DNA from: JABSOG01 sp041583135
GTDB lineage: Bacteria; Pseudomonadota; Gammaproteobacteria; Enterobacterales; Alteromonadaceae
Assembly: GCA_041583135.1 (NCBI GenBank)
Contig: JBFHGJ010000099.1
Span: 1-21,470, forward strand
Direction of reading: 5' to 3'
DNA length: 21,470 nt
The notes under the pieces are model-generated. The model was not told the origin of the DNA and searched no databases. It worked only from the letters and a program-made list of their open reading frames with translations. The position numbers and the translations under genes are program-made. How positions within the stretch are numbered: the stretch's first letter is position 1; the number at the start of each line of letters is the position of its first letter. Positions 7,129 through 17,351 of this stretch are shown piece after piece.

Positions 7129-10100
7129 ATGCGATTAGTGATCTTAACTTTGACCTTAATGCACGCGCTGCTGGCATTTGCTTCCGGCGCGTCGGCTTCG
7201 TTTGAGCGTTACACCATCAACGAAGGGCTATCGCAAAACTCGGTCAACAGCATCACCCAAGATCAATATGGCTTTTTATGGTTGGGCACAGAAGATGGCC
7301 TAAACCGCTATGATGGGCATGAATATCGGGTTTACCGGCATGATGCCGAAGATCCCAACTCGATATCAGACAACTATGTCAATGTGGTGTTTCAAGACTC
7401 TCGTGGGCGATTGTGGATAGGCACCATGGATGGCGGTTTAAACCTATATCAACAGCACCATGATAGGTTTCTTCACTTTAAGAGCGCAGAGTCAGAAGCG
7501 CAAACGCTAAATGACAATACCATTTACACTATCTTTGAAGACAACCAAGGCAACATTTGGGTTGGCACCGAAAGTGGTTTGAATCGCTTTATGGAAAAAA
7601 CGCAGCGCTTTGTTCCTATCGATTTGGCTTTTCCACAAGGGGCGGCGCCGCAAAATCAAGCGGTTTATCAGATCCATCAAGACAATCAGGGCGGGCTATG
7701 GCTCGGCACCGATGCCGGGGTTTTTCATCATTCTTTACAAAACGGTCAGTTTGAATTTCTACTAAAAGCCCCAGCGGGCAGCGGTCCTATCGGCGACAAA
7801 GTCAATGCCCTAAGGGTCGATGATAAAGGGCGTTTGTGGGTCGGATATGCGCGCCAAGGGCTGTTGCGTTTGGACAGGCAAGAGCGTAAGCACTTTCAAA
7901 ATCGGGTATTTGACAACAATAGCTTACCCAACAACAACATCAATATGCTGTTTCAAGACCACAAAGGTCAGTTGTGGGTTGGGTCGAAAAGTGGTTTGTC
8001 GCGTTATGTGGATAAAAAGGGCGGTTTTGTCGTGTTTAGACAGCGCTCGCGAGACAATCACAGCCTGATGTACGATAGCATTTTATCGATGTATGAAGAC
8101 AATACCGGCATTTTGTGGATCGGCAGCAACTCCGGGTTGTACAAATATGACTATCGCAAAACCTTATTTGGTCATGTACGCAAAAATGATTCAGAGCCAA
8201 ACAGCCTAAACGGTGATCGAGTCAGAGCACTGATAAAAGACAGCCATGGCAATTTATGGGTCGGCACGTCACAAGGATTAAACCTTTATCACGCTGAGTT
8301 CGATAAATTTACGCAGTTTAATGCCGGAGGCCCTGTCGGCAGCAGTTTAAGCCATCCTTCTGTGCGAGCCATCAGTGAAGCTCCTGACGGAAGGTTGTGG
8401 ATTGGGACTGACGGCGGCGGGCTAAACCGATTTAACCCCAAGACCAGACGATTTGAATATTTTCGCCACCAACCGGATGTGCCAGGGAGTCTTAGTAGCG
8501 ATCACGTTCGAACCATTTTATTCGACCATGAGGGGACGATGTGGGTCGGCACCGTCGGCGGGGGCTTAAATCGTTATGACGCCAAGCAACAACGTTTTGA
8601 CAAGTTTCGTCATCTCAAAACCGTGCCCGGCAGTTTGTCGGACAATAATGTTTACTGTTTGCTCGAAGACAGCGACTTACAGTTATGGGTAGGCACCCTT
8701 GGTGGCGGGCTGAACCGTTATGATCCGCAAACCGGCGAGTTCGTGCGCTATACCACCGATGCCAAAAATCCCAAAAGCTTAAGCCATAACCGCATCTACA
8801 GCCTATTTGAAGATGCCGAACAAAATCTTTGGGTTGGTACCAAGGGCGGGTTGAGTCGTTTTAACCGTGAAACGGGGGATTTTACGCGCTTTGACGAGAA
8901 AGACGGGCTGGCCAACAATACGGTGTATGGCATCTTGCAAGACGCACAGGGCATGTTGTGGCTGAGCACCAACCGTGGTTTGTCCCGTTTCGATCCGCAC
9001 AATAAGAGCTTCCGCAACTTTGATGTCAACGACGGCCTGCAAGCCAATGAGTTTAACGGCGGCGCCTATTTCAGCGCAGATGATGGCGAGTTGTTCTTTG
9101 GTGGGATCAACGGCTACAACCATTTTTACCCCAAAGACATCATCGACGACAGCAATACGCCTCAGGTGGCATTGACCGGACTATTGTTGTTCAATCGCCA
9201 AGTGCCGTTGGCCTCAAGGGCGAGGGAAGATGAGTCGTTTACCTTGGCGCAACCGCTCAATACCCTCGATAAACTGGCGCTCAATCATACCCATTCTCAG
9301 GTGTCGATTCAGTTTACCGCGCTGCATTTTTCCAATCCGCTGAAAAACCGTTATGCCTACAAGCTTGAAGGGTGGGATGAAGACTGGATCTATACCGATC
9401 ACTCCCGCCGCTTGGCAACCTACACCAAACTCGATGCCGGCAGTTATGTCTTTAAAGTAAAGGCGGCCAACAAAGATGGCGTTTGGGATGATGTCGGCAA
9501 AAGCCTCAAAATAGATGTGGCAGCGGCCCCTTGGCAAACGTGGTGGGCCTATAGCCTGTATGTGTTGTGCTTTGCCGGGTTAATGTTGGCTTTTGCCAAT
9601 ATTCAGCAAAAGAAGATCCGCAAAGAGCGGGCGATAAACCTGCGTCTGACTCAGGTCGATAAGCTTAAAGATGAGTTTTTGGCCAATACCTCCCATGAGC
9701 TGCGCACACCGCTGAATGGGATCATCGGTTTGGCGGAATCTCTGATTGATGGGGTCGGTGGTAAACAGTCGAAAGTCAGTCGCCACAACTTGGCGATGAT
9801 TGTTTCAAGCTCCAGAAGGTTAGCCAATTTCGTCAATGACATTCTCGATTTTGCCAAACTCAAAAACCGCAATATCGAACTGCATAAACGGCCTTTAGAC
9901 CTGTTTGCCTTAGGTGAGGTGGTGATGATGCTTTCAAGGCCGTTGCTGGCAGATAAGCCAATTGTGCTGAAAAATAGCATCGGTCGGGATATTAGTGCGG
10001 TAGAAGCCGATGAAGACCGCGTGCAGCAGATTTTACATAACCTGATCGGCAATGCCATCAAGTTTACCGAGTCGGGCACCATTACCCTCAGTGCGACAAT

Positions 10101-12249
10101 CGATAAGCAGATGATGGTGATCAGTGTCAGCGATACCGGCATCGGTATTTCAAAAGAGCAGTTTCGCACCATTTTTGGCTCATTTGAGCAGGTGGAAAGC
10201 TGCGTTGCCAGAACCTATGGCGGTACCGGCCTTGGGCTGGCGGTCAGCAAACGCTTAGTGGAGCTACACGGCGGTAAGATCTGGGTCGAGTCGGAGCTTG
10301 GTGTCGGTTCGACCTTTAACTTTACCTTGCCGTTAACCGATGAATGTCCGATTGAGGCGGCCAACACCACAGGGCTTAACCAAACGGTGGCCAGATTACA
10401 TTTGCTCGATGACCACAACAGCGACGATGCGGTCAAATATCAACGACAGCGCAGTGATGGTCAGCGCTTCAAAATTTTGTTGGTCGATGATGAACCGGTA
10501 AACCGCCAAGTGTTGATAAACCATCTTTCGATGCACAATTATCAGCTGTTTGAGGCCGCCGGTGGCCAACAGGCATTGGACTTAATCGCCGAAAGTGAAC
10601 AGCACAATCAGCCCTTTGATCTGGTGTTGTTGGATATTATGATGCCGCGAGTTTCAGGTTATGAGGTTTGCCAAAAACTCAGAGAAAAGTATCCGGTCAA
10701 CGATTTGCCGGTGATCTTTTTAACCGCCAAAAATCAGGTCTCTGATTTAATGCAAAGCTTTGCCGTCGGCGCCAACGATTACCTGTCAAAACCGGTCAGT
10801 AAGCACGAGTTGCTTACCCGAGTTGAAACCCACTTGAGACTGCTTGATATTAATCGCAACCTCGAAGGCAAGGTCGATGAACGCACTGCGGAATTAGAGC
10901 AGGCCAATCAAACCATTACCGCACTCAGTGAGATCTCAACCGAGATCAGTGCCTCACTAGACATGAATTTGGTGTCGCAGACCGTCTATAACCACATCAA
11001 AGAATTGATGTCGGTGGATGTGTTCTTGATCTGCATGTATGAGCCGGAGCAGCAACGTATCGTATCTAAGTTTTCTATCGAAAACGGTGAGCCACTACCG
11101 GATTTCACCATCAATATGAGCCAAAAAGATCGCATGGTGGTGTGGTGTGTCGAACAGAAAAAACCTATCATCATCAACGATCTGGTGCAAGATTACCCAC
11201 GCTATTTCGGCCATGGAAATATTCCGGTGCCTTTGGTGGGAGAACGGATGCGTTCGTTGATATATTGGCCTTTGATCACCAGCGATAAGGTCATCGGTGT
11301 GATGTCGGTGCAAAGTTCCCGTCACAAAGCTTATAACGAGCATCATCAGGATATGCTGAAAACCTTGGCTTCAACGGCCGCGATTGCCATGGATAATGCG
11401 CAGTCGCACTTAGAGGTTGAACAGCAAAAACAAGAAGTTGAAGATAAAAATCGCGAGATCCTTGCGGCCCAGCAACAATTGCTGCAATCGGAAAAAATGG
11501 CCTCTCTCGGTACGCTTACCGCCGGGGTCGCCCATGAGATCAACAACCCCACCAACTTTGTTCATGTCAGCGCGCAAAACCTAGAAGTCGATTTGACCCG
11601 CTTTAAGCAGTTTATTTTTGAACTGGCCGGAGAGGATACCGATGACGAGATCTTGCAAAGCTTTCGTGAGCAGTTCAAACCCTTGTATGACCACTTGGCG
11701 ACAATAAAAGACGGCACCAGTCGAATCAAAACCATTGTACGTGATCTACACGCTTTTACTCAGCTGGAGATTGCCGATCCAAAACTGGTGTGTATCACCG
11801 ATTGTATTCAGTCCACCATCAATCTGGTGCAAACCAAACATCAGGAAGTGGCTGAGTTTATCACCGAGTTTGATGCCAAACCGATGTTGACCTGCAACCC
11901 GGCGCAGCTCAATCAGGTGTTTATGAATCTGATCGTCAATGCCTGTGACGCCATTGCCGATAGGCAGCGCACCGAGCAGCATAAAAAGCCGGGCAAAGTC
12001 ACTATTGGCTGCGTGGAAAATGACGAAGCGGTGATAATCACTATCGCCGATAACGGCAGTGGCATGAGCGAACAGACCAAAAACAAACTGTTTGAACCGT
12101 TTTATACCACCAAGGCTGTGGGCGAAGGTACCGGCCTTGGATTGTCTATTTCTTACGGTATTGTGCAAAAGCATGACGGTGAGCTGCAAGTTGAATCGAG
12201 CGAGGGTGTTGGCACCCGGTTTACCCTGACTTTACCTAAAAAGGTATAA
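7129..12249 (+). CDS. Giant ReG_prop hybrid sensor with two kinase cores (K2)
   Basis: K2 has 1706 residues. A signal peptide (about 1-24, ending ASGASA) precedes 14 ReG_prop blades to about 670, a Y_Y_Y domain (about 720-800) and a membrane helix (about 805-826). Kinase 1 is classical HisKA (SHELRTPLNG, H856) with HATPase N975, D1002 and G2 from G1031. The receiver has DD 1120-1121, D1169 and K1221. A GAF-like domain (about 1275-1430) and a Gln/Glu-rich coiled coil follow. Kinase 2 has an HEINNP H-box (H1469), N1604, D1641 and G2 from G1665. All catalytic residues seen are intact in both kinases and the receiver. No HPt or DNA-binding domain is visible. Such architecture implies periplasmic ligand sensing, with the receiver and GAF domain perhaps integrating further inputs before the second kinase. 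It ends 7 bases before K3. Confidence 0.95.
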   Translation: MRLVILTLTLMHALLAFASGASASFERYTINEGLSQNSVNSITQDQYGFLWLGTEDGLNRYDGHEYRVYRHDAEDPNSISDNYVNVVFQDSRGRLWIGTMDGGLNLYQQHHDRFLHFKSAESEAQTLNDNTIYTIFEDNQGNIWVGTESGLNRFMEKTQRFVPIDLAFPQGAAPQNQAVYQIHQDNQGGLWLGTDAGVFHHSLQNGQFEFLLKAPAGSGPIGDKVNALRVDDKGRLWVGYARQGLLRLDRQERKHFQNRVFDNNSLPNNNINMLFQDHKGQLWVGSKSGLSRYVDKKGGFVVFRQRSRDNHSLMYDSILSMYEDNTGILWIGSNSGLYKYDYRKTLFGHVRKNDSEPNSLNGDRVRALIKDSHGNLWVGTSQGLNLYHAEFDKFTQFNAGGPVGSSLSHPSVRAISEAPDGRLWIGTDGGGLNRFNPKTRRFEYFRHQPDVPGSLSSDHVRTILFDHEGTMWVGTVGGGLNRYDAKQQRFDKFRHLKTVPGSLSDNNVYCLLEDSDLQLWVGTLGGGLNRYDPQTGEFVRYTTDAKNPKSLSHNRIYSLFEDAEQNLWVGTKGGLSRFNRETGDFTRFDEKDGLANNTVYGILQDAQGMLWLSTNRGLSRFDPHNKSFRNFDVNDGLQANEFNGGAYFSADDGELFFGGINGYNHFYPKDIIDDSNTPQVALTGLLLFNRQVPLASRAREDESFTLAQPLNTLDKLALNHTHSQVSIQFTALHFSNPLKNRYAYKLEGWDEDWIYTDHSRRLATYTKLDAGSYVFKVKAANKDGVWDDVGKSLKIDVAAAPWQTWWAYSLYVLCFAGLMLAFANIQQKKIRKERAINLRLTQVDKLKDEFLANTSHELRTPLNGIIGLAESLIDGVGGKQSKVSRHNLAMIVSSSRRLANFVNDILDFAKLKNRNIELHKRPLDLFALGEVVMMLSRPLLADKPIVLKNSIGRDISAVEADEDRVQQILHNLIGNAIKFTESGTITLSATIDKQMMVISVSDTGIGISKEQFRTIFGSFEQVESCVARTYGGTGLGLAVSKRLVELHGGKIWVESELGVGSTFNFTLPLTDECPIEAANTTGLNQTVARLHLLDDHNSDDAVKYQRQRSDGQRFKILLVDDEPVNRQVLINHLSMHNYQLFEAAGGQQALDLIAESEQHNQPFDLVLLDIMMPRVSGYEVCQKLREKYPVNDLPVIFLTAKNQVSDLMQSFAVGANDYLSKPVSKHELLTRVETHLRLLDINRNLEGKVDERTAELEQANQTITALSEISTEISASLDMNLVSQTVYNHIKELMSVDVFLICMYEPEQQRIVSKFSIENGEPLPDFTINMSQKDRMVVWCVEQKKPIIINDLVQDYPRYFGHGNIPVPLVGERMRSLIYWPLITSDKVIGVMSVQSSRHKAYNEHHQDMLKTLASTAAIAMDNAQSHLEVEQQKQEVEDKNREILAAQQQLLQSEKMASLGTLTAGVAHEINNPTNFVHVSAQNLEVDLTRFKQFIFELAGEDTDDEILQSFREQFKPLYDHLATIKDGTSRIKTIVRDLHAFTQLEIADPKLVCITDCIQSTINLVQTKHQEVAEFITEFDAKPMLTCNPAQLNQVFMNLIVNACDAIADRQRTEQHKKPGKVTIGCVENDEAVIITIADNGSGMSEQTKNKLFEPFYTTKAVGEGTGLGLSISYGIVQKHDGELQVESSEGVGTRFTLTLPKKV

Positions 12250-12256
12250 CTGATTG

Positions 12257-15200
12257 ATGAGTATTAGAGGTTTTCTATCGGCGTTGGCACTGTTGTGCTC
12301 GCTGACAGTCATAGCGGTCGAGCATCCTTTGGTGGTGCGGCAATTTAATGTGGAAGATGGTTTGTCGCAAAGCACGGTGTATGACATCTTTCAGGACTCG
12401 CAAGGTTTTATTTGGCTGGCCACTGAAAACGGCATCAATCGCTATGATGGCTATGAGTTCAAAAAGTTTGTCGCCGACGACGGTGCCGGTGCGCTGATGG
12501 GGGCGTTGAGTAGCAGTATCGCTGAAGATGTGTTTAAAAAGGTGTGGATAGGCTCATTTGAGGGGATCTACATCTATGATCCCGCCAGCGCCGCGTTTGA
12601 GCATTTAGGTGACGAAGATGGTGACAGTGGTCTGCGCTCAAAACTGGTATCGGACATTTTAAAGCATTCCAACGGAGTGATGTGGGTGGCAACCTATGAT
12701 GGCTTGCACCACTACAGTTATGAAGACAAACGTTTTAGCGCCCATAAGATCCCGCCCGAAGTGATGGAAGATGCCGACCAATTGGTACGGCTGGCCGAAG
12801 CGCCCGACGGCAAATTGATCTTGGCGACCCAAAGCAAAGGGGTGCTCAGTTACGATCCGCAAAGTCGTATCTTTGAGGTTTTGTTTGAGTCAAACAGCAA
12901 AGATCGGGCGTTGGAAAATGAGATCAGAGATGTCTATTTCGACCGGCGCGGCATTTTATGGATTGGCACCAACGGTGGGCTGTTCCGTTACGACTACAAA
13001 AATAAGCAACTGCTTGATGATGTGTTTGCCGAGCTAAAACTCAGCAATTTACAGCGTGAGCGGGTGCGCTCTATTGTCGAAGACGAGCAGGGGCAGATAT
13101 GGGTGTCGATTTATGGCGCGGGCATTTTGTCGCTCAACCCGGTGAGCTACCAATATCGCTTCTACGGCTATTTCCCGGCGATCCGCTATGGCTTAAGCGG
13201 CGATACCTTAGATAAGCTGATGTTTGATAGCAGCGGTATTTTATGGATAGGTACAGAAGGGTATGGAGTCAACATATGGGACCCGGTGGGCAAAGCCTTT
13301 GAGCATATGATCCATCGGCCTGACGATGACAACTCTATCTCCAACAATGTGATCTGGGCGATGGAGAGAGACTGGCAAGGAAACCTGTGGCTTGGCACCG
13401 AGCAGGGATTCAACAAGATATCGAGCGACGGCAAAACCATCACCCGCTATACCCGCTTTGGCGATGCGCCGAATTTTCCAAGCAGTGACTTGATTTACAA
13501 TATCATCGCCGATGAACAAAACGGCGCACTGTGGTTGGCGACCAATAAAGGCTTGAACCGCTTTGATTTGGCGACTCAGACCTTTGAGGTTTATCGCCAT
13601 TACCCTGATGATCCGAAGTCGTTGTCGAACGACATTATTTACGATCTGGTGATGGATCAACATCATCAACTATGGATTGCCACCCCCTCGGGCCTAGATA
13701 GGATGGATCTAGATAGCTTTGAGATCTTCCATTACCCCCATGACAAGTCAGATCCCCATAGCATTGGTGAAAACACCTCTATCAACAAACTCTATATCGA
13801 CCCGAAAGGCACGTTGTGGGTGGGCACTGACAATGGCGTAAATCGTTATCATCGCCAGCAGGATAATTTTGACCGCTTTTTATATAGCGAGAGTAAAGTT
13901 TCAAGCCGTGAGCTGAGTGTCATATCTTCTATCGTGGAGGTATCACCAAATGTACTTTGGGTGGCCTATACCGGTGAGGGCATTAAGGTGCTGGACTTTG
14001 CCAACGACGGCTCAGACAAACAGCTCGACCCCAAGGTGAGCGAATTGACCATCAAAGATGGCCTACCGACCAACTTGGTGTTTGGCCTTGCACCCGATGG
14101 CCTGTCACGGGTATGGATCAGCACCATGAACGGCTTTATGTTGTATGATCTCAAACAAGATCATCATCGTTTCTTTGGTGCCAAAGAAGGCTTGCTGAGC
14201 AGTGAATTTAACGAAGGCGCCTACTACATAGACAAAAGCGGAAAACTCTATTTTGGCAGCACCAATGGCTTGGCGATTGTCTCACCGGCATTAATAGAGC
14301 AGAGCAAGCCAAAAGCCCGCTTAAACTTTATCGATGTCACCGCCTATGTTGGCTCGCAAGGTGTCAGCAGCGCCGTATGGCAAAAATCGAAGGTTGCCAT
14401 TCCTTATGAGGCCCACGCCGTCAAGTTGCAATACACCGACTTTAACTACTATGCGTCACGTCCGAGTGAGTTTGCCTATCGCTTAGACGCCAATGACAGC
14501 AAATGGATTAGCAATGGTAACAGCAATACCCTGACACTAAACAACCTGTCGGTCGGTGAGCATGAATTGAGTCTTAAACGTCGCGACTCAGGTGGGCAAT
14601 GGAGCGAAGCAAAAACCCTGACAATTGAGATCATTCCGCCTTGGTATCGTACTTTTGGCGCGTATGTGGTGTATGCCGTAATGTTGTGTGTTATCACCTT
14701 TTTGCTGGTGCGGGCGCAGGGACGAAAGATCTTGCGCGAACGCTCCATCAATATGCGACTCAAACGCATCGATCGGCTAAAGGATGAGTTTTTGGCCAAT
14801 ACTTCTCACGAATTGCGAACCCCCTTAAACGGCATGATAGGCTTGGCAGAGTCGCTGCTTGATGGCGCCGCAGGAGAGTTGCCGGCAAAGGCCAAACACA
14901 ATCTGGCGATGGTGGTGGCCTCGGGCAGGCGCTTGGCCAATTTGGTTAACGACATTTTGGACTTTTCCAAACTTAAAGAGCAAAACCTTGAGTTGGATAA
15001 AAAAGCGGTCGATATGCATGGCTTGGTCGATGTGGTGCTGACCTTGTCCGAGCCGATGACTGTGGGCAAAGGGGTGAAGCTGGTCAATGATGTCAGCTTG
15101 GACTTGCCTCCGGCGCACGGTGATGAAGATAGGCTACAGCAAGTGCTGCTCAACTTGGTCAGTAACGGCATTAAGTTCAGCGAAAGCGGTGAGGTTAGAG

Positions 15201-17317
15201 TCAGTGCCGAGGTGAAAGGCGAACAGCTTAAGATCAGTGTATCGGATAACGGCATTGGTATTGATCCGAAAAAACTCAAAACCCTATTCAGCAGCTTTGA
15301 CAATGCCGACGGTAAAGGCAGACGCACCAGTGGTGGTGCCGGACTGGGGCTAGCGGTCAGTCAGCGCTTGATTGAGTTACATGGCGGACAGATAAAAGTG
15401 CGTTCGCAGCCGGGGCAGGGGGCCGTGTTTTCTTTTAAACTGCCGTGCTCTAGTGAAACCGTGAGCGTCAAAGCCCCTGACGTCAAACCGAATAACGCGA
15501 TTGCCTTGATGAGTGAGCCGAGCGATTATGAAGAAGTTGACAGCCACGCCCCTGAAATCGACTGTTTTCGTTTTCGTATCTTGCTGGTGGACGATGAGCC
15601 GGTCAATCGTCGTGTGCTGCATAACTATTTGCGGGTATACAACTATCAGGTGATTGAAGCGGCCAGTGGCGAAGAAGCCCTTAGAGCGATGGAAATGAAC
15701 GGGCCGTTCGATTTGATCTTGCTCGACATTATGATGCCGCGGATGTCCGGTTTTGAAGTGTGCGAACGGCTCAGAGCAAAATATCCGGTCAACGACTTGG
15801 CCATTATCTTTTTGACTGCCAACAATCAGGTGGCCGATATGGTGCGCAGTTTCGCCGTTGGCGCCAATGACTATCTGCGCAAACCCGTGGTGAAACATGA
15901 GCTGCTTAGTCGAGTTGAAATGCATTTACGAATGCTCGACATCAACCGTAACCTTGAGCGCAACGTGATAGAAAGAACTCAAGAGCTGGAGCTGTCGAAT
16001 AAAAGTATTACCGCGCTCAGTGCCATTTGTGCCGAGATTAGTTCGGTGCTGGATATGAATGAGCTGCTGTTGGTGGTGTATGAACACATTAAGAACTTGA
16101 TGAATGTCGATGTGTTCTGTATTGGCCTATATGATGAGGCGCGCCGTTGTATCGACTTTAAACTGGCGATTGAAAACGACGAGTTTTTACCGCAAAGCAC
16201 CCAATCACTCGATGAAGATGGCCGTCCGGCGGTTTGGTGTGTGGTTAACAGAAAGCCGATGATCACCAATGATTTTGTCAAAGATTACGTCAACTATTTC
16301 GGCTTTGACCAATTGGTACCGGCCAAAGTAGGCAAAGATGCCGCTTCGTTGATGTACTGGCCATTGATGGCCGGGGATAAGATCATCGGGGTGTTGACGG
16401 TGCAAAGTTATCAAACCGATGCCTACAGTGAATATCAGCAAGAAACCATTAAAACCTTAGCTTCGACCACCGCGATTGCGCTCGATAATGCCAAAGCCTA
16501 CCGTGAAGTTGAGCAAAAAAACCATGAGATCATCGCCGCGCAAGAGCAATTGGTGCAAGCGGAGAAAATGGTTTCATTGGGCTCTTTGACCGCAGGTGTT
16601 GCCCATGAGATCAACAACCCAACCAATTTTGTACACGTCAGCGCGCAAAACCTCGAGGTAGACCTATCACGTTTCGAACAGTTTATTTACGAACTGGCCG
16701 GTGATGATGCCGACGAAGAAGTGCTTGGCAGCTTTAAAGAGCAATTTGCCGCCTTGTATGAGCATCTCACCACCATCAAAGACGGCACCGAGCGGATTAA
16801 GTTGATTGTACAGGACCTAAGGGCCTTTACTCAGCTTGACGTACTTGACCCCAAAACGGTCGATATCACCGACTGTTTGCAATCGACATTAAACCTTGTA
16901 CAAACCCAATATCTTGATGTAGCCGAGTTCATTACCGACTTTCAGGAGCATCCTCAGCTGTTGTGTCACCCCGCTCAGCTCAATCAGGTATTTATGAATC
17001 TCATCGTCAATGCGTGTGATGCGATAAGGGAAAAACAGGCGAAAACCCATGACAAAACCCCGGGCACCGTGCATGTCGGTTGCCAGGTAGAAGGGCAAAA
17101 CGTGGTGATCACGGTGAAAGACAATGGTGCCGGCATGAGCGAAGAAACCAGGCATCGCCTGTTTGAACCTTTCTACACCACCAAACAGGTCGGAGAGGGC
17201 ACCGGCTTGGGTTTGTCGATATCATTTGGTATCGTCAACAAACACAACGGCGAACTCAAAGTTGAATCGCAACTGGGCGAAGGTTCGGTATTTACCCTCT
17301 CTTTGCCAATGCAATGA
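12257..17317 (+). CDS. Giant ReG_prop hybrid sensor with two kinase cores (K3)
   Basis: K3 has 1686 residues from the ATG at 12257; a TTG directly upstream (12254) is a less likely start. The AAGGT at 12241-12245 serves as ribosome-binding site and lies within the last codons of K2, so translation is probably coupled. Order: signal peptide (about 1-20), 14 ReG_prop blades (about 25-680), Y_Y_Y (about 718-795), membrane helix (about 799-820), HisKA kinase (H851, N970, D997, G2 from G1026), receiver (DD 1112-1113, D1157, K1209), GAF-like domain (about 1262-1415), and HEINNP kinase (H1450, N1585, D1622, G2 from G1646). The cytoplasmic half is strongly similar to K2, while the propeller blades diverge more (for example ILATQSKGVLSYD in place of LWIGT...NRYD). 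This points to a duplicated signalling chassis with a changed ligand surface. All catalytic residues are present. Confidence 0.95.
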   Translation: MSIRGFLSALALLCSLTVIAVEHPLVVRQFNVEDGLSQSTVYDIFQDSQGFIWLATENGINRYDGYEFKKFVADDGAGALMGALSSSIAEDVFKKVWIGSFEGIYIYDPASAAFEHLGDEDGDSGLRSKLVSDILKHSNGVMWVATYDGLHHYSYEDKRFSAHKIPPEVMEDADQLVRLAEAPDGKLILATQSKGVLSYDPQSRIFEVLFESNSKDRALENEIRDVYFDRRGILWIGTNGGLFRYDYKNKQLLDDVFAELKLSNLQRERVRSIVEDEQGQIWVSIYGAGILSLNPVSYQYRFYGYFPAIRYGLSGDTLDKLMFDSSGILWIGTEGYGVNIWDPVGKAFEHMIHRPDDDNSISNNVIWAMERDWQGNLWLGTEQGFNKISSDGKTITRYTRFGDAPNFPSSDLIYNIIADEQNGALWLATNKGLNRFDLATQTFEVYRHYPDDPKSLSNDIIYDLVMDQHHQLWIATPSGLDRMDLDSFEIFHYPHDKSDPHSIGENTSINKLYIDPKGTLWVGTDNGVNRYHRQQDNFDRFLYSESKVSSRELSVISSIVEVSPNVLWVAYTGEGIKVLDFANDGSDKQLDPKVSELTIKDGLPTNLVFGLAPDGLSRVWISTMNGFMLYDLKQDHHRFFGAKEGLLSSEFNEGAYYIDKSGKLYFGSTNGLAIVSPALIEQSKPKARLNFIDVTAYVGSQGVSSAVWQKSKVAIPYEAHAVKLQYTDFNYYASRPSEFAYRLDANDSKWISNGNSNTLTLNNLSVGEHELSLKRRDSGGQWSEAKTLTIEIIPPWYRTFGAYVVYAVMLCVITFLLVRAQGRKILRERSINMRLKRIDRLKDEFLANTSHELRTPLNGMIGLAESLLDGAAGELPAKAKHNLAMVVASGRRLANLVNDILDFSKLKEQNLELDKKAVDMHGLVDVVLTLSEPMTVGKGVKLVNDVSLDLPPAHGDEDRLQQVLLNLVSNGIKFSESGEVRVSAEVKGEQLKISVSDNGIGIDPKKLKTLFSSFDNADGKGRRTSGGAGLGLAVSQRLIELHGGQIKVRSQPGQGAVFSFKLPCSSETVSVKAPDVKPNNAIALMSEPSDYEEVDSHAPEIDCFRFRILLVDDEPVNRRVLHNYLRVYNYQVIEAASGEEALRAMEMNGPFDLILLDIMMPRMSGFEVCERLRAKYPVNDLAIIFLTANNQVADMVRSFAVGANDYLRKPVVKHELLSRVEMHLRMLDINRNLERNVIERTQELELSNKSITALSAICAEISSVLDMNELLLVVYEHIKNLMNVDVFCIGLYDEARRCIDFKLAIENDEFLPQSTQSLDEDGRPAVWCVVNRKPMITNDFVKDYVNYFGFDQLVPAKVGKDAASLMYWPLMAGDKIIGVLTVQSYQTDAYSEYQQETIKTLASTTAIALDNAKAYREVEQKNHEIIAAQEQLVQAEKMVSLGSLTAGVAHEINNPTNFVHVSAQNLEVDLSRFEQFIYELAGDDADEEVLGSFKEQFAALYEHLTTIKDGTERIKLIVQDLRAFTQLDVLDPKTVDITDCLQSTLNLVQTQYLDVAEFITDFQEHPQLLCHPAQLNQVFMNLIVNACDAIREKQAKTHDKTPGTVHVGCQVEGQNVVITVKDNGAGMSEETRHRLFEPFYTTKQVGEGTGLGLSISFGIVNKHNGELKVESQLGEGSVFTLSLPMQ

Positions 17318-17345
17318 TCCCTATGGCGTCCCTGCCAGAGGGGAT
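17317..17345. terminator. Hairpin between convergent K3 and OPT transporter genes
   Basis: ATCCC (17317-17321) pairs with GGGAT (17341-17345), and TGGC (17324-17327) pairs with GCCA (17334-17337) inside it, with a 6-base loop. It fills the 34-base gap between two convergent stop codons. There is no T-tract on the + side, so termination efficiency is uncertain. Confidence 0.5.
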
Positions 17346-17351
17346 TACTGG

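Noticed and set aside
9651..10172. Long open frame on the - strand inside K2, and similar ones at 14806-15327 and 15377-15925
   Set aside because: They are antisense to conserved kinase and receiver domains, have no family resemblance and arise from codon bias of the + strand genes.
1..17317. Possible polysaccharide utilisation locus, because ReG_prop sensors often control these
   Set aside because: No glycoside hydrolase, SusC/SusD or sugar transporter gene lies in the window; the neighbours are a peptide, a hydrolase and an OPT transporter.
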